A stretch of 64,000 nt of DNA from Zygnema cylindricum (taxonomy: Eukaryota; Streptophyta; Zygnematophyceae; Zygnematales; Zygnemataceae). The first letter of the stretch is position 1, and each line of letters starts with the position of its first letter. The notes below the pieces were generated by a model. It searched no databases, had not been told where the DNA came from, and worked only from the letters and a program-made list of their open reading frames with translations. Location: contig JBBHKE010003361.1 in assembly GCA_037447655.1 (NCBI GenBank), positions 140,806 to 204,805 of the forward strand. Direction: 5' to 3'. Both the position numbers and the translations under genes were made by a program. Below, in pieces: positions 23,690-33,719 of this stretch.

Positions 23690-25592
23690 TAGAATGAGAC
23701 ATACCGAATCCCAGATTTCTAGGAAATCAACACTCTCTACTAAAATGTCCCTCCTCTCCACAGTTATGAAAGTTAATCTTTTTGAGTTGTGCACACTGAA
23801 ATGCTCTATGACCCTTTTTCTGACAAATAGTGCATGTGGGGATGGTAAGGTTAGGCTTCTGGGCATTAATGCTTGGTTTAGGACTTTTAATGTACCCCCC
23901 TCTATTGTTAAATTTATTTCCTGCATTAACACTATGTCCACCCCTTTGATTTCCCTTAAAGATATTTTGCCTATTCACCAGACCAGCATTCAGACCCTGT
24001 TCAACAAATTCCTCCTCATCCCACTCTGATACTTCATTCAAAATACCCTTGAGTGATCGAGTTTCCCGATTATACCCCAACTGATCCTCTAATTCCAGTG
24101 ACTTATCTTGTAATTCCTTCATATTATTAAATTTTTGATGTTTTAGTTCTGATTTCAATATAGGATTCAAATAGTTCAAGAAATACAATTTAGCCCTTTC
24201 ATCGGTCAAACCTATGACATGAATGCTAGATGAGTCAAATTCCACAATATAATCCTTCATAGATCCAGTCTGTTTACAATTGAACCACTTTTCTTCCATT
24301 CTGGATTTAAAAGTGACAGACAAGAAACGCGATTTGATCGCGGTTTTAAAAGTTTCCCAATCAACATTATCAGGAATCAATTTAGACCTTCTCTGAGTAT
24401 AATACCAAATATGAGCATCGCCTTTCAGACAGTTAACAGCAAAAGAAGTGTAATCACCACGATCGCAATTTCTAGACTCCAAATAATATTCCATATGAAA
24501 AATCCAAGCATCCAACTCATCGATCCTCTTACCATCAAACGATGGTGCCCCACTAATAGATAATTTCAGATCCATTATCTTCTGAGGTCTATCATGATCA
24601 TCATCCCTAAAACAAGCATTCCTTTTACTACTCTCACCCTTTTGGTCGTTCATATCATTCTTGGTCTGAATTAAGTTAATAAGTTCATCTAATTTCTCAT
24701 TTGAAACATTTCCATTTTCTTTGACAACTTTCAATTCACTTTTCAATTCGGAAATGGTTTCATCCACAGCGGCAGCATGATTATTAAATCTTTTGACCAA
24801 TTTCACAGTCCGCTTCTTCAACACATTCAACGCATTCTCCATTTCACGTTTCCATGCAGAATTTGCCATTATCACACAATGAAATCAAGCAAAAGAAAGA
24901 TAGAGTATAATTTCCCAATGAAATTTGATGCAGATTTGAAGTCCTCAGATTGCTCCAATCCAAGACTTCTTCTCCTTAACAAATCCTTTGAAAAGATCAA
25001 GATCTGAGAAATTAAAAAGACATTGACAATAAGTTAGTACAAATTCAAATTTTCAATTTCCCAACATTGAAACAGAAGGTAAGAATTTCCCCACAAATTT
25101 TGCAATAGCAAAATTGAAAGCTCTCAAAGGTAAGATTTAACCATAAATTTTGCAACAGCAAAATTGAAATCAATCAAAAGTAACAATTTAGGGTTTGAAA
25201 AGTTTTGAGTCATTTCTGGACTCCTTCATTAGCAAATTTTCCACTTCCCACTACATCAAGATCTTTTACTCTCTAATCCTCACATCCTCACCCTTCATGG
25301 CTTTAAGCCCTCCCTCTACACATGAATCATTGCTAAGAGAAGGCAAGTTTGTTTGGCCTCTAGGTAATTGGAGTGAGCTACAGCGGTGGCTACAGTGCCC
25401 ACCCCGCCTTAGTCCTTAGGACCTAAGCACGCCCCACATCTAACCAGCGGCCGCTGGCAGTGTGGTCACTTAGTTTCGCTCCAATCCCCTACCACTTCAC
25501 ATTGTGGTTCCACCGACACAGGTCAAAACACCCTCACCGGTCACGGCAGTCAATTTTTGGGTGAGCAAACTTCTCTCTGGTTTCTAACCAAA

Positions 25593-25604
25593 GCTTTGAT
25601 ACCA
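25593..25604 (-). other. Chromovirus primer binding site (initiator-Met tRNA type)
   Basis: Two bases inside the 5' LTR the element strand reads TGGTATCAAAGC. This differs by one base from the TGGTATCAGAGC site that plant retrotransposons use to pair with the 3' end of initiator methionine tRNA. Confidence 0.85.
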
Positions 25605-25606
25605 TA

Positions 25607-26571
25607 TGTAACAGGATCTCGTACCTCTCAGAAAATCCTATTACTAGAACAATCCCTTCCACACATTCCACACATTGGAAAATACACATCCACATTGGAC
25701 CACACTCACATAAGGATAAACTTTAAATTAGAAGAAGCTTTTGTCCACATAACATTAGCTTGGTCTCTTGCCCTCGTGGCTCAACCCTTCTTATTAAAGT
25801 GTTTTCCACTAATCTCCACTCTTAATAATTATATCTCTTAACTACTAAAACATTATTTAGTTAGTAAGAGATTTCAATGCAAAAATGCCTTTTCTCCAAT
25901 TTGGTAGTAATCGCTCAAGACCAAGATCAGCCGGAATTTCCACAAAATTTTCCAAAGGAAAAGATGTCTACTCTCCTCTTACACTTCACTATTTATCCAT
26001 CATCGCCCTGGACTTGCCAGGCCAAAGTCAAGGCTCCGTTTTAACAGGCTTTTACCTAGGCCAATCATTGATCAGCAAAGACTCAGACTGACCAATGCAA
26101 AAACGTGCAAAATCCCTTACTAACTACTTAGCACTTTACTAACCAATCAAACGTTGCGTTCCACTACGTAACATTTACGTGCAAAAGTGCGCGCCAAACG
26201 AAACGCGAATTCGCATGATCGTGCGTAACAAATTTCGCACGCGAAACTTATTACTAAATTCCCTTAGGTGAAAGTGACGTTTCGTACTAAAATTTGTACG
26301 AAACGAACCACCGTGCATACTAAACCTTTCGTTAGAACTTTATGAAACGTACACGCGTAATTTCGGTACTAATTTGACCTTTAACGCGTTTCAATGATAC
26401 CCACTTGTTATTTAGACCCCACGCAGTCACCCAAATACACCCATCGCTATAACTTTTAAAATATAACTCCAAATAGCGTGATTCTTTCGCGGACGTCTAC
26501 CATATTTAGTACTCTATAATCATAACACCTAACTACCCCTTTATAAAGTTCGATCCGCTATTACTGTTACA
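25607..26571 (-). repeat. Chromovirus 5' LTR
   Basis: It begins TGTAACAGG and ends CTGTTACA on the plus strand, so the ends are short inverted repeats. In element orientation it drives transcription towards lower coordinates. Confidence 0.93.
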
Positions 26572-26699
26572 ATAGCGACTTAAGAGGATCACATGAAAAG
26601 CCCATAACACAACTTACAATGAAGGCGCCGACAAAATACCTACAATAGAAACGCCTACTTTTGAACTATGGTGTAAAGATATTGATTGCGTACTAATTT

Positions 26700-27268
26700 C
26701 ATAGTTCAAAAGTAGGCGTTTTTATGGTAGGCCTTTGGTGGGCGCACAAAACTTGGCACAAAACTTGCGTAGAGTAAGCATATTGTATATGTGTGCGTTG
26801 TGCACACTCTTGTACAAACGTACGAATCTGACGTATCATCATAGTACATCGCACGCCGCTGGACGAATATTTTTAGCGAACTGACACGGCGTAGGATGAC
26901 ATTCAACGGAAAAAAAAACCCGGAAAACAAAAAAAATTGCAGACGTAAGTCCTATCGTAAGTTGTGCTATGGGCTTTTCATGTGATCTTTTTAGATCACT
27001 ACTTTGATCACCAACCGTCCCATCGTCCAAACCTCACGGTTTATATACAAAATACCTCAAAACTCACGGAAAAATAAAAATTTGTCCGAATGTTTTTTTT
27101 AAATTTAGACTTGACGTTTAATTCTCTATCGATCGATGTGCACTTCAACCCTGTTTCTATTACTTTTCATTTTGCAACCAATACAATATAGGTCTTTAAG
27201 GCCATATTGTATGTTTTGTGTACAATAGGCATATTGTATGGGTGTACTTTTACCTACTTTTGAACTAT
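26700..27268. mobile_element. MITE-1 copy d
   Basis: The ends are CATAGTTCAAAAGTAGG and its complement (last base lost). The flanks ACTAATTT and TCTAATTA are a decayed 8-bp duplication. It lies only 30 bases from copy c and carries about 200 extra bases (26735-26945) not seen in the other copies. Confidence 0.82.
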
Positions 27269-27276
27269 TCTAATTA

Positions 27277-28760
27277 TACACGAGAAAACCCAAATTATAG
27301 TTATGAATAAACTAGAGTAAAAAGACGCGACGGTGTACGATTTGTCATATTTTGTACTTCTACCTATTTTATCGTGGAGATCCTAGTGGCAAATCCATTT
27401 TACCCTAATCATCGTTATGGATCAATTAGAGTAACCTTTTTTTTTGTAAATCTTGAAAATCTGAAACTAGCATTCCTAACGCTAAATAATTTGTAACGCT
27501 AACAACCTTTAAACGTTTATAGCGATTGACGGTGTATTAGTTTTTTGTGACATAATAAATGTTTTGTGTTTTGTGACATTATGACGTCATGCTCAGCTGT
27601 GACAACATCGACGTCACAAATTTAAGAACTTTCCGACGTGGTTTTATTGTTTCGATTATTCTCGAATTTTCACTAGACTTTCCATAAAAATAGACCTAAA
27701 AATTGTCAAAATATTGTTTTTCAAATATCTTTTATTTTATACCAATATTGTCGTGTCTTATTTTAAGAAGTGTGACATAAAAGCGATAGTGTGAGAGGGA
27801 GAGGGGAGAGGCGACGACGACATAAAATTCTCCTAAGGACCCTTGAATGAAAGTGGAAGTCGAAGACCCTGCAAATTTGTTTTCCGTTTTCCGTACATGC
27901 GCGTGACAGGCATGGAGAAAAATAGCGAGTGCTCTCCCTCATCATAAAATTTTATCACTAGTGTGGCGCGTTCCAAAATAGGTTCACATGACGATAAACA
28001 TGGAATACATTCAATGTATCAAATTGGCGTTCAATATACTATGGTGAATGTGATTTTTTCGTACGGTTAAAGTTTTTCTCGTTCGTGCCGGAATTTTGGA
28101 GGAAAACGACAGAGAAAAGTCGATACTTTAATACATGAGGACACACCCTTAGCGAATCTGATATCAGATATACACTTGCAAACTTGTGAAGCGTGTACGG
28201 CATATATAAAAAGAGATTTTATTTCCAAAAACGAGATGGTAAGACCAAAGTAACAAAACATGATTGTCACTGAAAAAGAGTTGATGACCAACAAACGGAA
28301 AATGACAAACTCCTAAAGTATAAAAAACACAACAAAGGTTGTTTACAAACCAAAAAAGAAAGCAAGTACAACACAAAGAAAAAAGAAAAAAAACTGTAGA
28401 ACACTACAAACAACCCTATAAAATGAAGCCTTATAGTATGCCACAATAAGGTTATAATTACGAATATCGTCGATATGTGTAGGGTGGCGTGGGGGTAAGT
28501 CTTACAATCCTCGGCCACCAGTCACCACCGTGTTAGGTCACAATCGTGCTCTATCGGATAATGGTTGAAGCTGGGGAACATTAAAGGGTGATATAGATAC
28601 GTTAGTGAACATTAAAGGGTTATAAAGATACGCTGGAGGCAGAAAGTCGGCATGAGAGTGGGAAAAGAGCTGTCAGGTCCTCTAATTTTTAAAACATTGT
28701 CGAGCGCAGTCACGTAAAAAGTTGTCAAATGAAGAGTCTAAGGTCCCAAAGATCTCCAAA
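27277..28760. other. Unassigned DNA with MITE ends
   Basis: It contains a MITE-2-like end (TATAGCGATTGACGGTGTA near 27519) and a MITE-4 right end (ACATGAGGACACACCCTTAG near 28134). Overlapping minus-strand frames at 28067-28518 lack any recognised motif. Confidence 0.4.
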
Positions 28761-28770
28761 GAAAATGGTG

Positions 28771-30976
28771 TCAAACTATTGGTGGGTCTCGTTGCGCGTA
28801 GTCACGTTCTTTGAGGGTCGTTGCATATTGAGCCCCAACATTAGTGTGCAATTTTGCGCGTGAGGAAACATGGGATCTTATAGGTTCTATGAGGATAAAG
28901 TCTTCTCGCCACTCCATGTAAAAACAGAATAACCACACGAGGGTCGCGTGTAACCTTAGATAAAGACGTGGCGAGAGTATATGCGACACCTTGCGCTTGA
29001 TCGTGTATCTTGCTTCACAACCTACATTTGTGATTGCATCGTATACCATGTCGTGTGGTGTTGACCGCTCCTCGTCGTGTAAGCAACGAAACAAATGCAC
29101 ACCTTGATTTTGTATAGGTTGACCACAAATGTAACGGGGTTTATCTAAAAGGGAATGGTGCGGCAAGGCAAGTTGTAACGGAAGCGCACAAAAAAATTGA
29201 GGAGAAGACAAACAAACTGAATCAAAAATTAGTGGACTAATAAACCAAACTTTAGCTCTAAGCCCCAAACAAGACCGGAGTCGACACCGAGCTTCAATCG
29301 TAAGGAGGGCCACTAGTAGGTCCCTCAATTTGACGACAATTTCTTTATCCGCAATATGTTGTTGCACGCGCGAGTGAATTCCGACGACGAGGGAAGTGAA
29401 AGGAAGAGCTTTAGCTTTAGCCTCAAGTGGTAAAAGTGATCGTCAACTTAAGTGACCGCATGAGCTAAAATAAGAGTATTGCCCACCAAAAACTTTGAAG
29501 CAATAATAGATGCCACCAAAGATCAACAAGCTAAGTAAGTGGTTGGTGCCATGGTGGTTGTAGGACCCAAAACCGAGACCACAAAAGAGATTGGTAAAAT
29601 AGCTTATTTACGACCCACGAGTATTTATGGACGATAAAAGATACCATGGCCGACAAGTTGATGTAAAATCCCAAAGATACAATTCGAAAAGGGAGGAAAG
29701 GAATAAATAGTTGGGGGGGGTAAAGTGCGCGCTAAATATAATGGTCGTCGGGCAAAACAACGAATTAAGATAGCAAGCGTCACTTGCAAATCAGGGAGTC
29801 CGGGAAGGTCCTCACAACGAGAATGATCGTCTTAGAAGGTGTATTTAACAAACTGGTCTACAAATTGAGGGGCGCGATAGAGGAACTTAAAACCATAATT
29901 CCCTTTTGTGGAGTGGAAATGCAAAATCTTTAAGGGAGAGAGAATTCTGGTGGTACACTAGTATGGCTCCATTCGACACGTTTAGTAAGTTTGACTGAAA
30001 GGTGTATCTTGGAAAGTTACTCTACAAAATGGTGAAAGGTAGGAACAACCTAGCCCGACATGCGAATGATATGAGCGTCGGTTGTAACAAAAGGGAACAA
30101 ACAACTAGGAAAAGACTTAGCCGATGCTCTTTGAGCCTACAAGTGAGCGAGGGCAAATAAAGGGGCTCTTAAAGGGTCATCTTGACGAGTAGTAGTTATT
30201 GATTCCAAAGTGGTAACATCCCCCAAAGTGCCTGCGATTCGATACAGTAAGGGATTGGATTTATAGTAAAAAGCATGTACAAAAGGGAAAATTTGGTTAA
30301 TGGAAGACGACGCGTGTCACAGCTCACAAAAAATATCGTTGCGATCAACGATGTTAAAGGCTTTGGCAATGTGAGCTTCGAGAACCACCCAAACTTGATG
30401 CAAGTCAAGAATCGCTCGTAAATTGTGGACGACGGCCTCACAACCTCCTCGCGTTGCGACACCAAAATGATGTACGGAAAAATGAGATGGGAAAGCCCCT
30501 TGAAGTTGTAAACATATTGATCTCGCTAAGAGACGATATAAGACTTCCCTCGTAGCAATTGGGCGAACAGTGCCGGCACGCTTCGGCACAGCAGCAAGAC
30601 GTGCCGCTACCAAAAGTGGGACGATACAGTACTCTACAGTATACCGCGAATCGCTATTAGCGTTAACAAATATTTAGTGTTAAAAAACAATTAGTGTGAT
30701 TAACGCTAATTGGGAATTTTGGGATTTTCAAGGAAATCAGTCACTCTGATTTGGTTTTTAGAGTTTTTTTAATCACTCTATTTAAGAATTTGGGTAAAAA
30801 TTTAGGGGCGCCGAATTAGCGTGATTAACGCTAATAGCGATTGGCGGTGTAGTTGGTGACACAAGCCCTCGAGCCAATTGAGAAAACGAGAACCACCCTG
30901 AACAACAAATCAAAACCTTGCGATGGATTTTCTTGAGGGAAAAGGTTGCGGAATAGCTTAAAAACGCATGAAACAC
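28771..30976 (-). pseudogene. Decayed non-LTR (LINE-type) retrotransposon: RT and C-terminal zinc region
   Basis: The minus-strand frame 30613-30317 carries RT motifs of a non-LTR group common in algae and mosses: LAAVPKRAGTVRPIATREVL, then FGVATRGGCEAVVHNLRAIL. Next in another frame comes QDDPLRAPLFALAH (near 30150), and a decayed catalytic stretch TTDAHIIRM stands near 30080 where ADD-type residues are expected. The frame 29367-28771 has the typical C-terminal zinc-binding signature (CGQPIQNQGVHLFRC then HD). Frames are broken throughout. MITE-2 copy b splits its upstream part. Confidence 0.78.
30642..30849. mobile_element. MITE-2 copy b, inserted in the LINE remnant
   Basis: The ends are TACCGCGAATCGCTATTAG and the complement of CACCGCCAATCGCTATTAG, with TA at 30640-30641 and 30850-30851. 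Removing the 208 bp plus one TA leaves the LINE reading frame continuous, so the boundaries are well fixed. Confidence 0.88.
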
Positions 30977-31094
30977 TATATCGATTAGCTCCGTATTATA
31001 CGCATATATTACGTGCGTTTACTGGATTTAGCGTTTCTACGCGCCTTCACAAATTTTGACCTATGGTGTACGGTATTTTTTTAGGGGTTTTTAG

Positions 31095-31972
31095 TAGTGT
31101 TGTGTATTGGTAAGGATTTGCCGATAACCGATATGGGCCTTTTTTCGGGTATCCGATAATCGATATATTGGTACGATATATCGACATCGGTCTTATCGCC
31201 GATAAGTAGGCGATAATATCGGGTACTTATCGGCGATAATGCCGATAACGATAACTATCGGCGATTACTATACGGGTCGTACAGATAAATGTACGGTCTG
31301 TACGCTCAATTGTACGTGTACAAGAATAGAAAGTACAATAACCGCCGTGAGATCTGTACGGTTTGATACGGATCCAGTAAAAAAAATGTACATTTCACAT
31401 CCGACGACATGGCTTTGTCCTTTTATTCCTTGAGATCCATTGAGGACCTGCCATGTGTCAATCTGTCACCTTTTTTGGCATAAGCTGCCAAAAGAGTCAT
31501 TCCGGGATGCCGACGCTCACGTTGGCCCGTCTGCTCGTGTTTTCTCATTCCAAGTCGTCTGTTCGATTCCGCCGGCGCGCAGAATGGTATTTTGCGTCTG
31601 TTGTACTTTATGTCCGCCGTCCTTTTCCCGTTCCATGTTTAGCAGTTTGCCAGTAAAATTCCGTAGGTTTGCCGTAAAATCGTTGTTCAGTTAACCGGCC
31701 AGTGTTTATGTGTTGCGCTTTTCGTAATAAATCGCAGTTAAACGGAGACGTAACAGATTTTTATACGTGGGATGCCACGCTACATAAAGTCAATAATATA
31801 ATACAGTTTGTTATAAAGTACTATTGTATGCATACTAGAATTTATTTTTGTTATCGCCGATATGGAATTTGTTTGTCTCAAACCGATATATCGGAACCTC
31901 TGACCGTTTGATAACCAATAACTATTGATATCGGTGTTATCGCGATAAGTTTTTTACCGATACCCAACACTA
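31095..31972. mobile_element. MITE-3 copy a (ATCGATAT-rich inverted-repeat element)
   Basis: The ends are TAGTGTTGTGTATTGG and, inverted, TAGTGTTGGGTATCGG. The sub-terminal zones are packed with CGATAT, GATAATCG and TATCGGCG palindromes. Between them is a 500-bp core shared with copy b. The flanks GTTTTTAG and ATTTTTTG are a possible decayed 8-bp duplication. No transposase is present; frames in the core are not kept between copies. Confidence 0.75.
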
Positions 31973-31980
31973 ATTTTTTG

Positions 31981-32711
31981 ACTTTTTGTTGGCGTTAAAC
32001 CTTTGTCCCAAAATAGATTTTAGCTTTTATAGCGAATCACGGTGTACGTTCAACCCTTTATTTGAATAAATTCCGTACATTATTATATTACATTTAGTCT
32101 GTACGAAAAGTATATGCATTTTACGAAAGGTTGAAAATCTATACAAAATCAAAATCTGTACGAGTGAGACATCTATGCATTACAACCACGCGAAATACAA
32201 CAAGTAGGATTCTACCACGTGTCTCTTTTCATTACATCAAAATTGGAACATGACAAAGCCAATCAAAACTCAAATCACTCAACGACTCAAGATCTTCACA
32301 AAAAGATCGACGATTAATTATCGTTGTCACCAGAGACAAATGCGACTAGAATTGCTTTACCATTTTAGAAAAAAGGCAAGGCAAAAAGGCGTCGTTGGGT
32401 GGCGATACACACCCGGGATGATTTTGGTCGGGATGGTCTTGAACCTGTAGCAATGAGCGACGCGCCCCAGATTAAAACGAAGTGCAAATGTGTGGTAGGG
32501 TACAAGAAATATATTCTCATGGCAAAACGAGCCTTGGACGGTCAGGATCCTCTCCCAATAATCAAGGGGTAAATATTGGTATACATGAAGGGATTTGCAT
32601 GTTGTAGTGTTACATAGAACCTTGAATATCCAAGTCAACCTGTGATTGTTAAGATCTCGTGGCGACGTCTGTTTTGGATGTGCAACGGACTTTCTCAGGT
32701 TCTCTGGATGG
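31981..32711. other. Unassigned DNA between MITE-3 copies
   Basis: A MITE-2-like end (TAGCGAATCACGGTGTACG near 32028) is present. A 93-residue minus frame at 32638-32357 is not recognised; it could be an eroded part of the neighbouring LINE, but I cannot show it. Confidence 0.3.
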
Positions 32712-33592
32712 TAGTGTAGGGTATCGAGGACCTATTGCCGATATTCGATATATATCGATTTTTAAGTACCCGATAATCGATATATCGCTTCGATATATCG
32801 AAAACCAAATTATCGCGATATATCGGCGATATATCGTATCGACGATATATCAAAAATGAAAATTTTATAATTTTTTTTCAAACCACCCCCCCCCCCCCCC
32901 CCTGAGGCCCCAAGGGGGGGGGGGGGGGGGGGGGGGGGGTACAAACACAGAAAGTACAGTAGCCGCCATGAGATCTGTACGGTTTTGATACGGATCCAGT
33001 AAAAATGATGTACCTTTCACATCCGACGCCATGGCTTTGTCCTTTTATTCTTGAGATCCACTGGGACATGCCATGTGTCAATCTGTCGACTTTTTTGGCA
33101 TAAGCTGCCAAAAGAGCCATTCCGGGATGCCGGCGCTCACGCTGACCCGTCCGCTCGTGTTTTCTCACTCCAAGTCGTCCGTTCGATTCCGGCGGCGCGT
33201 ATAATGTTATTTTGCTTCCGTTGTACTTTTGTGTCCGCCGTCCTTTTCCAGTTCCATGTTCACCAGTTTTTTAGTAAAATTACGTACGTCGCCGTAAAAG
33301 TTTTGTTCAATTAACCGGCCAACGTTTATATGCTGCGCTATCCGTAATAAATTGCAGTTAAGCGGTAACGGAACAGGTTTTTATACGTGGCATACCACGC
33401 TATATAAAATCAATAAAATAATACAGTATGTTATAAAGTACTATTGTATGCATACTATATATTTTTGAAGTTATCGCCGATATGGAATTTGTTTGTCCCA
33501 GACCGATATATCGGAATCTCTTACCTTTCGATAACCGATAACTATCGGTATCGGTGTTATCGCGATAAGTTTTTTACCGATACACAACACTA
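32712..33592. mobile_element. MITE-3 copy b
   Basis: It starts TAGTGTAGGGTATCG and ends ACCGATACACAACACTA, with the same palindromic ends and core as copy a. It carries a private poly-C/poly-G foldback at 32884-32939 around CTGAGGCCCCAAG. I see no target duplication. Confidence 0.72.
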
Positions 33593-33719
33593 TTTTTAGC
33601 CTTTTGTCCGATTCGCCAATCGATTTTTTTCGTTTCTCCGTTTCTTTATCGTCTTTCCATGCTCAAAGATATGTAATCCACATTATTTTTGGAGCTCGAC
33701 CTAAACCTCGCACGTGCGG

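Larger units (their letters stand above)
23319..24875 (-). pseudogene. Chromovirus gag with CCHC zinc knuckles, interrupted
   Basis: The main frame (24875-23727, 382 residues) has an N-terminal coiled-coil-like Lys/Glu-rich region and a retrotransposon-gag fold region (FHMEYYLESRNC onward). Near its end are two zinc knuckles: CTICQKKGHRAFQC is complete, while the next, NCGEEGHFSREC, lacks the first Cys. A TGA follows. After the 139-bp tRNA-like insertion the frame resumes at 23558-23319 with a third complete knuckle, CFKCGGPDHYAKDC. Gag would form the virus-like particle and bind RNA. The insertion and stops make it a pseudogene. Confidence 0.88.
18607..26571 (-). mobile_element. Ty3/gypsy chromovirus-like LTR retrotransposon, full length but dead
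   Basis: Two direct repeats (LTRs) of about 965 bp bound it. The target duplication is imperfect (GTAGC at 18602-18606, ATAGC at 26572-26576). Minus-strand order is LTR, primer site, gag with zinc knuckles, protease, RT, RNase H, integrase, chromodomain-like tail, polypurine tract, LTR: standard Ty3/gypsy order with a chromovirus end. Several in-frame stops and at least one protease frameshift make it non-functional. The LTRs differ at a few percent of sites, so it is not recent. A tRNA-like segment has inserted in gag. Confidence 0.93.
18336..26670. mobile_element. MITE-1 copy c, split by a chromovirus
   Basis: The left part (18336-18606) starts CATAGTTCAAAAGTAGG; the right part (26572-26670) ends with its inverted complement. 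The 8-bp duplication GTGTAAAG lies at 18328-18335 and 26671-26678. The two parts join to match copy b, so the retrotransposon inserted after the MITE. Confidence 0.9.

Noticed and set aside
32884-32939. Poly-C/poly-G hairpin as a terminator or regulatory stem
   Set aside because: It is a private foldback inside MITE-3 copy b with no linked gene.
31440-33314. Similar short plus-strand frames in both MITE-3 copies (31440-31694, 33051-33314)
   Set aside because: The likeness comes from the conserved element core; frames differ in length and stop differently, without synonymous bias that I can see.
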